Below, one piece after another: positions 5,103-11,536 of a stretch of 13,337 nucleotides of DNA. The stretch is taken from positions 1-13,337 of the forward strand of contig PEYP01000001.1 in assembly GCA_002774315.1 (NCBI GenBank), given 5' to 3'. How positions within the stretch are numbered: position 1 is the first letter of the stretch; each line of letters starts with the position of its first letter. The DNA comes from Candidatus Stahliibacteriota bacterium CG08_land_8_20_14_0_20_40_26 (GTDB taxonomy: Bacteria; Hydrothermota; UBA3073). Made by a program: the position numbers and the translations under genes. The notes below the pieces were generated by a model. The model was not told the origin of the DNA, searched no databases, and saw only the letters and a program-made list of their open reading frames with translations.

Positions 5103-6086
5103 ATGGGTGACATTGAGAACATAGAGAAGCTGAAAGTTGCGAAGAAAAAAATCCTGAAAGAACTGCATAAGGTCATTGTAGGGCAGGACGATGTAATAAA
5201 ACAGATACTTATCGCACTGCTTGCAGGAGGACATTCTCTCCTTTTGGGCGTGCCTGGTCTTGCAAAGACACTGATAGTAAATACACTCGCAAGAACACTT
5301 TCTCTTTCTTTTCAAAGGATACAGTTTACCCCCGACCTTATGCCATCAGACATAACAGGAACCGAGGTATTGGAAGAGGATAGGGAGACAGGGAAAAGAG
5401 AATTCAGGTTTTTGAAGGGGCCTATATTTGCGAACATAATCCTTGCTGACGAAATCAATAGAACACCCCCAAAGACACAGGCTGCTCTTCTGCAGGCGAT
5501 GCAGGAATACAAAGTTACTGCAGGAGGGAGAACATATGAACTTGAGCTGCCGTTCTTCGTACTCGCAACCAGAAATCCTATAGAGCAGGAAGGAACCTAC
5601 CCACTACCAGAGGCGCAACTTGACAGATTTATGTTTGAAATCGTGATAGATTACCCACAACCAAATGAAGAGGTAAGAATCGTTGAGACGACAACAAGTG
5701 CCTATATGAACGAGATAAATCCGGTGATTGGAAGAAATGAGATACTTGGACTCCAGAACCTCGTCCGCAGGGTTCCAGTATCCGACAGTTTGATGAGAAA
5801 TGTGGTTAAAGTCATCGGATTCACCAGACCTTCTAATAACTCAGAAGTACCAAAATTTATAAGAGAATGGGTAACATGGGGTGCTTCTCCAAGGGCGTCC
5901 CAGTATGTAGTATTGGGAGCAAAGGCAAATGCATTGCTTGACGGAAGGACTACGCCATCTATGGCAGATGTGCGATTTGTATTAAAACCTGTATTGCGGC
6001 ATAGATTGATATTAAACTTTGCTGCAGAGGCAGAGAGTGTAACTACAGGTGATGTAATAGAAAAGTTAATGAAAGAGGTGATGTAG
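5103..6086 (+). CDS. MoxR-family AAA+ ATPase
   Basis: MoxR ATPases are chaperone-like AAA+ proteins that often work with VWA-domain partners to mature metalloenzymes or envelope proteins. The 327-residue protein has Walker A GVPGLAKT at 49-56, Walker B IILADE at 112-117, sensor 1 ATRNP at 155-159 and sensor 2 GASPR ending at R264. The MoxR signatures FTPDLMPSDITG, FLKGPIFANI and NRTPPKTQAALLQAMQE are all present. Several in-frame starts exist upstream (GTG 5049, ATG 5079, ATG 5091). I chose ATG 5103 because GGGAG lies 5 nt before it and the protein then begins at the usual point. The porin-like gene follows after 9 bp, so they are cotranscribed. The DUF58 and VWA genes that usually accompany moxR are absent here, which leaves its client unknown. 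Confidence 0.93.
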   Translation: MGDIENIEKLKVAKKKILKELHKVIVGQDDVIKQILIALLAGGHSLLLGVPGLAKTLIVNTLARTLSLSFQRIQFTPDLMPSDITGTEVLEEDRETGKREFRFLKGPIFANIILADEINRTPPKTQAALLQAMQEYKVTAGGRTYELELPFFVLATRNPIEQEGTYPLPEAQLDRFMFEIVIDYPQPNEEVRIVETTTSAYMNEINPVIGRNEILGLQNLVRRVPVSDSLMRNVVKVIGFTRPSNNSEVPKFIREWVTWGASPRASQYVVLGAKANALLDGRTTPSMADVRFVLKPVLRHRLILNFAAEAESVTTGDVIEKLMKEVM

Positions 6087-6095
6087 GAGGGTCGT

Positions 6096-7007
6096 ATGAG
6101 ATATATAAAATGGGTAATAATAATCATTTTTCTCTCTGTGGGTATTAGTGAGGCGAATATTGTAGAAGATATAAGGGATTTTTTTAATTCGAAGAGCGAA
6201 GGCATGGGTATACCCTCTCTTAAACTTGGCATAGGAGCGAAGAACCTTGCGCTTGGAGGTGGAATCCTATCAAGAGATGCAACGCTTGTGTTCTGGAATC
6301 CTTCACAGATACCACTGGTGTTAGGACTTAACGCGTCATTCTCACATTCATCTCAATTTTTGGGCACAAGGTATGAATTTGCAGGAGTGGTATGGGGTGA
6401 CGGGATAAGTGGTTATGGGGTCGGTATCAATTATTTTACAGCAGGAGATGTAGAATTGAGAGACTCGAGGCAGATACTCTATGGTACCTACTCCCCGTTC
6501 AGCCTCATCTCTTATCTATCATACGGAAGAAAGGCAGGGGATGTATGGCTTGGAGGTTCCTTCAAATACCTTTACGAGAGGTGTTATATATACAGTCTCA
6601 GAGGATATGCATTGGATGTTGGATTCAATTACATTCCCATTACCGCTCTTGATATCGCCTTTGTCGTGTCAAACATAGGGCCCAGGGTCAGCTATGGCAT
6701 AGAAGGTTCTACACCAATCAGACTTCCACTCACATTTGAATTCAGCACTGGATATGAAATTAAAAAGTTTGGTCTGTCTGCTTCATTCAGAAAGGCACTT
6801 GATGAGGTATTTACAGTCAGCGCGGGTATTGAGTACGCACCAAATCCATATATAACTCTGAGAATGGGAAAGAGGGTTAGATACGATTCAAAAGGACCAT
6901 CTTTTGGCTTTGGTATAAATTACTCTAATCTCACATTAGATTATACCTATCTTCCATTCGAACTCGGTCTCGGTAGTTCACATCATATTACGATAACAAT
7001 GAAATGA
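6096..7007 (+). CDS. PorV/PorQ-like outer-membrane beta-barrel protein
   Basis: The 303-residue protein begins with a signal peptide: a short basic start, a hydrophobic core and a likely cut after GISEA at residue 20. Residues 45-72 contain GIGAKNLALGGG followed by DATLVFWNPSQI, the hallmark of the PorV/PorQ family, whose usual form is GARA.ALGGA......D...WNPA. The remainder alternates hydrophobic and polar residues with many Gly, Tyr and Phe, as expected for outer-membrane beta strands. PorV and PorQ assist type IX secretion in Bacteroidetes, but many homologues in other diderms have no known role, so secretion function is not claimed. The start is firm: AGGAGG lies 5 nt before the ATG. The gene is 9 bp downstream of moxR, and the pairing suggests an envelope role for the ATPase. 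Confidence 0.82.
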   Translation: MRYIKWVIIIIFLSVGISEANIVEDIRDFFNSKSEGMGIPSLKLGIGAKNLALGGGILSRDATLVFWNPSQIPLVLGLNASFSHSSQFLGTRYEFAGVVWGDGISGYGVGINYFTAGDVELRDSRQILYGTYSPFSLISYLSYGRKAGDVWLGGSFKYLYERCYIYSLRGYALDVGFNYIPITALDIAFVVSNIGPRVSYGIEGSTPIRLPLTFEFSTGYEIKKFGLSASFRKALDEVFTVSAGIEYAPNPYITLRMGKRVRYDSKGPSFGFGINYSNLTLDYTYLPFELGLGSSHHITITMK

Positions 7008-7016
7008 TGGTTAATG

Positions 7017-7127
7017 GTTAGTTGGTTAGTTTGTTAGTTGGTTGGTTAGTTAGTTTGTTAGACTCTAACAAACTATCAAACTAACAGACTAATTGCTTAT
7101 ACAATCCGTGGTTAATACATTTTTGTT
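7017..7127 (+). repeat. Octamer array with 10-bp hairpin between the PorV-like gene and thiD, with CCGTGG box
   Basis: Units GTTAGTTG (7017-7024), GTTAGTTT (7025-7032), GTTAGTTG (7033-7040) and GTTAGTTA (7045-7052) form the left arm. TAACAAAC (7066-7073), TATCAAAC (7074-7081) and TAACAGAC (7082-7089) form the right arm. TAGTTTGTTA (7051-7060) pairs perfectly with TAACAAACTA (7066-7075) around a 5-nt loop. ATCCGTGGTTAATAC and a T-run follow at 7104-7124. No TPP-riboswitch core was seen before thiD. The hairpin lacks a T-run, so termination is not supported, though it could affect the ends of the upstream message. Confidence 0.7.
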
Positions 7128-7147
7128 ATAAACATTATTGCCTTTTT

Positions 7148-7912
7148 ATGCATCCAGTTGTTTTGACTGTTGCGGGGTCTGATTCTTGTGGCGGGGCAGG
7201 TATACAGAGAGATATAAAGACATTTGAGTCTATTGGTGTTTATGGTGCATCCTGCATAACTGCCCTCACTGCACAGAATACTGAAGGAGTGAAGAAAATC
7301 CTGTCTCTTCCTCCTTCTTTTGTAAAGGAGCAGATTGATGCGGTATTTGAAGACATGAGGATTTCTGCGGTTAAGACGGGCATGCTGTATGACGAATCCA
7401 TAATACTTGCTGTAGTTGATAGACTGAAATTCTATATGCCTCGTTATATAGTTATTGACCCTGTTATGATTGCAAGCACAGGTTCCCGCCTTCTATCAGA
7501 GGATGCTGTTAGCTCCTTATTTCATAAGCTTCTTCCAATGGCCACCATCTCTACTCCAAATAAGATAGAGGCGTCTTTATTATCGGGTATAGAGATAGAA
7601 AAAGTGAAAGATGCAGAGAAGGCAGCAAGGAAAATATTTGATATCTGTAAAAGACCTGTTTTGATCAAAGGTGGACACATTGAGAAGAAAAAAGCTGTTG
7701 ATATTTTGTTTGATGGAGAGAGAATAACACATTTCTCAGGTGAAAGATTTGAGACGAAAGTACACGGCGCCGGATGTTGTCTTGCATCTGCAATAGCCTC
7801 ATATCTTGCACTGGGTAACAATCTTTTATCATCCATAGAAAAGGCAAAAGTCTTTGTAACAGAATGTATAAGCAATGCCCAACATTATGGCAAAGGACTT
7901 CTTGTGTGGTAA
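7148..7912 (+). CDS. thiD: Hydroxymethylpyrimidine / phosphomethylpyrimidine kinase
   Basis: ThiD phosphorylates HMP and HMP-P to give HMP-PP for thiamine synthesis or salvage. The 254-residue protein is a ribokinase-fold enzyme of normal length. Family motifs are AGSDSCGGAGIQ at 9-20, TALTAQNTEGV, KTGMLYD, VIDPVMIASTGSRLL, STPNKIEA and the anion-hole/catalytic segment HGAGCCLASAIA, which holds the conserved cysteine. Two departures from the common form are visible: the usual GGAGIQAD reads GGAGIQRD (R21), and HGTGCT reads HGAGCC. Neither removes a catalytic residue. No Shine-Dalgarno sequence precedes the ATG; the upstream sequence is T-rich. No other thiamine gene is in the window. The gene probably shares the moxR transcript, since no convincing promoter lies in the 140-bp gap. 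Confidence 0.93.
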   Translation: MHPVVLTVAGSDSCGGAGIQRDIKTFESIGVYGASCITALTAQNTEGVKKILSLPPSFVKEQIDAVFEDMRISAVKTGMLYDESIILAVVDRLKFYMPRYIVIDPVMIASTGSRLLSEDAVSSLFHKLLPMATISTPNKIEASLLSGIEIEKVKDAEKAARKIFDICKRPVLIKGGHIEKKKAVDILFDGERITHFSGERFETKVHGAGCCLASAIASYLALGNNLLSSIEKAKVFVTECISNAQHYGKGLLVW

Positions 7913-7926
7913 TCAGGTGATAGGTG

Positions 7927-8049
7927 GAATGTTGAATGTGAAATGTTGAATGTTTAATGTGGGATGTGTAACGTGGGATGTGAAATGTGTGATGTGTGAT
8001 GTGAATTCAATTTGCAATTGTCAATTTTCAATCGTCAATAGTCAATCTT
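7927..8049 (+). repeat. Two opposed heptamer arrays between thiD and topA
   Basis: Eleven uninterrupted 7-bp units run from 7927 to 8003 with consensus NRATGTG (for example GAATGTT, GGATGTG, TGATGTG). Positions 3, 5 and 6 of the unit (A, G, T) do not vary, and position 4 is T in all but one. After a 4-bp link, six further heptamers of the form CAATNNT run from 8008 to 8049. The array ends 11 bp before the topA start codon. The period is 7 here, not 8 as in the arrays near 1610, 7017 and 10371. Confidence 0.78.
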
Positions 8050-8060
8050 CTTAACCCGCT

Positions 8061-10217
8061 ATGCCGAAAAATCTTATAATAGTGGAATCACCCACGAAGG
8101 CGCGCACCATAAAGCGATACCTGAATAAGGAGTATGAAGTGGCGTCTTCCAGAGGGCATATATTGGACCTTCCACAGAATAAACTGGGTGTGGATATAGA
8201 GAAGGATTTTGAGCCATCCTATATTCCAATAAAGGGCAAAGAAAAAGTAATCAAGGAACTTAAGCAAATCTCAGGGAAGGCGAAAAGGATAATACTTGCA
8301 ACAGACCCTGACAGGGAAGGCGAAGCGATTGCGTATCATATTCAAAATATTATAGAGAGGAATACAGAGAGGGTCCTCTTCTACGAGATTACGGAGAAGG
8401 GTGTAACACAGGCACTCAGGAATCCAGGCGGTATAGATATGTCAAAGGTGGATGCACAGATAGCAAGGAGAATACTTGACAGACTTGTTGGCTATACTGT
8501 CTCTCCACTTCTATGGAAGGTGTTTAAAAAACCTGCACTATCAGCGGGCAGGGTGCAATCAGTTGCCCTCAGGCTTATATGTGAAAAAGAGAAGGAGATA
8601 AGGAGTTTCGTACCACAGGAGTACTGGAATATAACTGTCGGATTACAAAAGAAAGAGACAAAAGAGGAGTTTGACGCAAAATTGCTAGAGATTAAACCAA
8701 AAACAGAAGAGGAGGCAGTTGAGGTTGTAGATGACATTTCCACAAAGAAGTTCGTGGTAGAGAATTTCAAGGAAGGGAAAAAACTAAAGCATCCAAAACC
8801 ACCCTATATCACGAGTACCCTCCAGCAAGATGCTTCAGCGAACTTAAATATGGGTGCAGCCCATACAATGAAGGTTGCACAGGCATTATTTGAAGGTGTA
8901 GATGTGGGTGGAAAGGCAATAGGCTTGATAACATATATGAGGACAGACTCTGTGAGAATCGCAGATGAGAAGATAAAGGAGGCAAGGAGATTTATAAAAA
9001 ATACATACGGAGAGGAATTTATACCTCAAAAACCCAATATATACAGGGAGAAAAAAGGTACTCAGGGAGCACATGAGGCAATTCGTCCTACATCCCTGGA
9101 ACTTCCACCATCAAAGGTAAAGCAGTATCTAACATATGACCAGTGCAGAGTATATGATATAATATGGAAGAGATTCCTTTCATCTCAGAGTGCATCAGCA
9201 AAATATAACACGAGAAAGGCAGTTATAAAAGCAGGTGAGTACAAATTTGAGGCTGTATCAGAGATGCTTGAATTTCCAGGATTTCTCTTGATAGCAGGAG
9301 TTAAGGAGAAAGAGGGTAAGAAGGTCCCGGAACTGAAAAAAGGGGAGATACTGCACTTAGTTTCAGTCAAAAAGGAACAGGAATTTACAAACCCAAAACC
9401 GCGATATACAGAGGGTAGTATGGTAAAAGAACTCGAGGCGAAGGGTATAGGTCGACCATCTACTTATGCACCTATAATATCAACTATAATACAGAGGGGC
9501 TATGTAGAGAAAGACAAAGGGAAACTCGTACCGACCGAGCTTGGGGAAATGGTAAATAGTGTGCTTATCAAAAATTTCTCTAAATTGTTTGCTGTGAAAT
9601 TCACAAAAGAGATGGAGGAACAACTTGATAGGGTTGAGGCACGAGATATTGAAAAAAAAGAGCTCCTTTCTAAATTCTATGAAAAGTTTTCCGAAAGTAT
9701 TGGAAGATTTGATACAAGAGAGGCAAGACAATCTCTTGAAGAGGTTACCGATGAGATATGTGAAAAATGTGGGAAGCCTATGGTTGTAAAAATTGGCAGA
9801 TACGGAAGATTCCTCGCATGTTCAGGATATCCAGAGTGTAAAAATACAAGACCGCTCAACAAAGCCCCTGAAGTAGAAAAGGTTGGAGAAAAATGTCCCT
9901 TGTGTGGTAGGGAGCTCGTTATAAAAAATGCGCGATACGGTAGATTTGTTGCCTGCAGCGGGTATCCCGATTGTGACTTTACAAAGCCAGTCAGTACTGG
10001 TGTTAAATGTCCTGAATGTGGGGATGAGATAGTAGAAAGAAGAACGAAGAGAGGAAAGACATTTTATGGCTGTAAAAACTATCCGCAGTGTAAATTTTCA
10101 ATCTGGAACTCTCCTATCCAGATAACCTGTCCTAAATGTGGCTATAGTATAATGGAGAAAAAGGGTAAATTTCTTGTGTGCCCTAAATGCGGCGCCAAAG
10201 AGCCAGTCAGCGTCTGA
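8061..10217 (+). CDS. topA: DNA topoisomerase I (type IA) with four C-terminal zinc ribbons
   Basis: TopA relaxes negative supercoils by a single-strand break through a 5'-phosphotyrosine. The 718-residue protein begins with the TOPRIM domain (LIIVESPTKART at 5-16, then the metal-binding DPDRE at 82-86). The central domains include SAGRVQSVALRL at 161-172, and the catalytic tyrosine is Y292 in TYMRTDS. QGAHEAIRPT and GIGRPSTYA are also present. The C-terminus has four CxxC...C zinc-ribbon repeats starting near 567, 612, 650 and 690; the first two contain RYGRF.ACSGYP.C. The fourth is shorter, as is common at the end of TopA. No Shine-Dalgarno sequence precedes the ATG, and the heptamer array runs almost to the start. 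The start is supported because the ESPTKA motif follows at the usual distance. Confidence 0.97.
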   Translation: MPKNLIIVESPTKARTIKRYLNKEYEVASSRGHILDLPQNKLGVDIEKDFEPSYIPIKGKEKVIKELKQISGKAKRIILATDPDREGEAIAYHIQNIIERNTERVLFYEITEKGVTQALRNPGGIDMSKVDAQIARRILDRLVGYTVSPLLWKVFKKPALSAGRVQSVALRLICEKEKEIRSFVPQEYWNITVGLQKKETKEEFDAKLLEIKPKTEEEAVEVVDDISTKKFVVENFKEGKKLKHPKPPYITSTLQQDASANLNMGAAHTMKVAQALFEGVDVGGKAIGLITYMRTDSVRIADEKIKEARRFIKNTYGEEFIPQKPNIYREKKGTQGAHEAIRPTSLELPPSKVKQYLTYDQCRVYDIIWKRFLSSQSASAKYNTRKAVIKAGEYKFEAVSEMLEFPGFLLIAGVKEKEGKKVPELKKGEILHLVSVKKEQEFTNPKPRYTEGSMVKELEAKGIGRPSTYAPIISTIIQRGYVEKDKGKLVPTELGEMVNSVLIKNFSKLFAVKFTKEMEEQLDRVEARDIEKKELLSKFYEKFSESIGRFDTREARQSLEEVTDEICEKCGKPMVVKIGRYGRFLACSGYPECKNTRPLNKAPEVEKVGEKCPLCGRELVIKNARYGRFVACSGYPDCDFTKPVSTGVKCPECGDEIVERRTKRGKTFYGCKNYPQCKFSIWNSPIQITCPKCGYSIMEKKGKFLVCPKCGAKEPVSV

Positions 10218-10236
10218 TTCTCTTTTTTGGGACGCA

Positions 10237-10255
10237 CCTGCCTGCGGCAGGCAGG
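10237..10255. repeat. CCTGCCT...AGGCAGG palindromic repeat, copy 4
   Basis: CCTGCCTGCGGCAGGCAGG is an almost perfect palindrome (8-bp stem, 3-nt loop) located 20 bp after the topA stop and followed by GATTTT. The short T-run makes it a weak candidate terminator for topA, but similar copies elsewhere lack one. A 10-bp direct repeat CGCTGATATA/CGCTGATATG follows at 10262-10281. Confidence 0.65.
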
Positions 10256-10286
10256 GATTTTCGCTGATATACGCTGATATGCTAAA

Positions 10287-10482
10287 GTTATTGAGTTATT
10301 AGGTCATTAAGTTATTAAAAGATTGAAAGATAAAGGATAAATGCTAATTGTTAACTGAATATTTTAATTACCAAATAACTCAATTACTTAGTAACCTAAT
10401 GACCTATTTACTTAATGACCTAATAACATAATGACCCAATGACGCTAAGACCCAATGACCTAATTACCTAATAACTTAATTA
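10287..10482 (+). repeat. Large inverted octamer array upstream of the agmatinase-family gene
   Basis: This fills the gap between topA and the agmatinase gene. The left arm has GTTATTGA, GTTATTAG, GTCATTAA and GTTATTAA in phase (10287-10318), then three decayed units. After a loop of about 28 nt, 14 uninterrupted octamers run from 10371 to 10482 with consensus CCTAATGA. All 14 start with C and end with A although the middle positions vary widely. The left units are reverse complements of the right ones, so a long imperfect hairpin is possible. The array ends 30 bp before the start codon. No ORF or promoter is seen in the region. Confidence 0.82.
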
Positions 10483-10512
10483 CTCATTTTTTTGGTGTCT
10501 CCAGAAGGCGAA

Positions 10513-11373
10513 ATGTTTACTGAAAAAAATGTGGAATTTGATAAGGCGAGAGTGGTAATCCTGCCGCTGCCATACGATGGAACTGGTAGCTACAGGGGTG
10601 GGGCAAGTCGTGGTCCCAAGGCCATTCTCGATGCATCACAAGAACTCGAACTGTATGATGAGGAGATGGATTGGACCCCGGCAGATGTTGGTATATTTAC
10701 ACTTTCGCCACCAGAACTCCCTGTCGCACCAGAGTTAATGATAGATAGGGTCTATAGTATTATAAAAGGATTGATAAAAAAGAATAAGTTTGTTGTATCC
10801 CTCGGCGGTGACCATACTGTGACCATTGGTGCGGCAAAGGCATATAAAGAACTCTATCCGAATATAGATTTTTTTGTGCTTGATGCACATTCTGATTTGA
10901 GGGATAAATATGAGGGGAACAAGTTCTCCCATGCCTGCACATCCAGAAGATTATCGGAGATGGGAAGAGTTAAAATAGTGGGTGTGAGGAGTATATCAAA
11001 AGAGGAGATAGACTATATAAGAGGGGCGTCTCCTCCCTGTGAAATAGCTTATATGAAGGATATAATTGTGAAAGAGAGGTGGATGGATGATGTGATAGGA
11101 GGGCTTTCAGATAATATTTATTTGTCCCTTGACCTTGATGTGCTCGATTCGGGTATTATGCCCTCTGTCCAGACGCCACAACCAGGAGGCTTTTCGTGGT
11201 ATGGAATACTGGGGTTTCTGAAGACCTTGATAAGAAAGAAGAATGTGCTTGGGTTTGATGTGGTGGAACTTTCTCCTATACAAGGAAATCCTGCTCCCGA
11301 TTTTCTCGCCGCAAAACTCGTGTATAAGATGATTGGATATAAGAGATTTCTGAAAAAGCCCAGAAATCTCTGA
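10513..11373 (+). CDS. speB: Agmatinase-family ureohydrolase
   Basis: The protein hydrolyses a guanidino group to urea; agmatine to putrescine is the likely reaction, with N1-aminopropylagmatine (used by some thermophiles) an alternative. From ATG 10513 it has 286 residues. All metal ligands of the binuclear manganese centre are visible: H101 in GGDHT, D124, H126 and D128 in DAHSD, and D207 and D209 in SLDLDVLD. E252 in GFDVVE is also in place. The usual TPEPGG reads TPQPGG. I chose ATG 10513 because AGAAGG lies 4 nt before it; the frame also extends to a TTG at 10492 inside the spacer. The 3' end forms an 11-bp hairpin over the stop codon. No speA or speE is in the window, so the substrate is inferred from the family. 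Confidence 0.9.
   Translation: MFTEKNVEFDKARVVILPLPYDGTGSYRGGASRGPKAILDASQELELYDEEMDWTPADVGIFTLSPPELPVAPELMIDRVYSIIKGLIKKNKFVVSLGGDHTVTIGAAKAYKELYPNIDFFVLDAHSDLRDKYEGNKFSHACTSRRLSEMGRVKIVGVRSISKEEIDYIRGASPPCEIAYMKDIIVKERWMDDVIGGLSDNIYLSLDLDVLDSGIMPSVQTPQPGGFSWYGILGFLKTLIRKKNVLGFDVVELSPIQGNPAPDFLAAKLVYKMIGYKRFLKKPRNL
11342..11371 (+). repeat. Perfect 11-bp inverted repeat across the end of the agmatinase gene
   Basis: AGAGATTTCTG (11342-11352) pairs with CAGAAATCTCT (11361-11371) around an 8-nt loop. The last base of the stem is the T of the TGA stop codon, so the hairpin encodes the final ten residues. No T-run follows, so it is at most a factor-independent terminator lacking its tail, or a 3'-end stabilising hairpin. 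Confidence 0.6.
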
Positions 11374-11458
11374 TTACACCGATTAAGATAAAAATTACAC
11401 AGATTAAAAACCTTATAGAATCTACTAAATCTGCGTGATCGGTTAAAAATTTGTGATA
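11373..11458 (+). repeat. GATTACAC-type repeat with inverted arm, upstream of the TonB receptor gene
   Basis: GATTACACCGATTAA and ATTACACAGATTAA (11372-11408) are followed by the inverted form AATCTGCGTGATCGG (11428-11442) and TTTGTGAT. ACACAGATT (11397-11405) pairs with AATCTGCGT (11428-11436), allowing one wobble. The unit is the reverse complement of the CGTGTAATCTGTGG word before the methyltransferase gene at 1677-1690. No coding sequence is seen. Confidence 0.55.
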
Positions 11459-11461
11459 TCA

Positions 11462-11494
11462 AGAGAGCTCAAAAATATTTTTTCAGAGCTCTCT
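11462..11494. promoter_or_regulatory. Paired GAGCTC palindromes just upstream of the TonB receptor promoter (possible operator)
   Basis: AGAGAGCTC (11462-11470) and GAGCTCTCT (11486-11494) form a perfect 9-bp inverted repeat. Each half contains the 6-bp palindrome GAGCTC, and their centres are 21 bp apart, two helical turns. The pair ends 7 bp before the -35 box. It could be a regulator site or a hairpin closing the upstream transcript, but no T-run follows. Confidence 0.4.
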
Positions 11495-11501
11495 AAAAGA
11501 C

Positions 11502-11530
11502 TTGACAAATCAATTATTTTATTGTATACT
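11502..11530 (+). promoter_or_regulatory. Sigma70-type promoter, apparently leaderless, for the TonB receptor gene
   Basis: TTGACA (11502-11507), a 17-bp spacer and TATACT (11525-11530). Only six T bases separate the -10 box from the ATG at 11537, so transcription should begin at or within a base or two of the start codon. Confidence 0.75.
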
Positions 11531-11536
11531 TTTTTT

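Noticed and set aside
6096..7007. Type IX secretion system claim from the PorV-like protein
   Set aside because: PorV/PorQ-like barrels are widespread without the secretion system, and no other Por component is in the window.
7008..7147. TPP riboswitch before thiD
   Set aside because: No CTGAGA core or matching helices; the gap is filled by the octamer array and a T-rich stretch.
10287..10482. CRISPR array
   Set aside because: Units are 8 bp and contiguous, with no 23-40 bp repeats, no spacers and no cas genes nearby.
10492..10512. TTG/GTG start for the agmatinase gene
   Set aside because: The extra residues come from the spacer after the repeat array; ATG 10513 has an AGAAGG site at the right distance.
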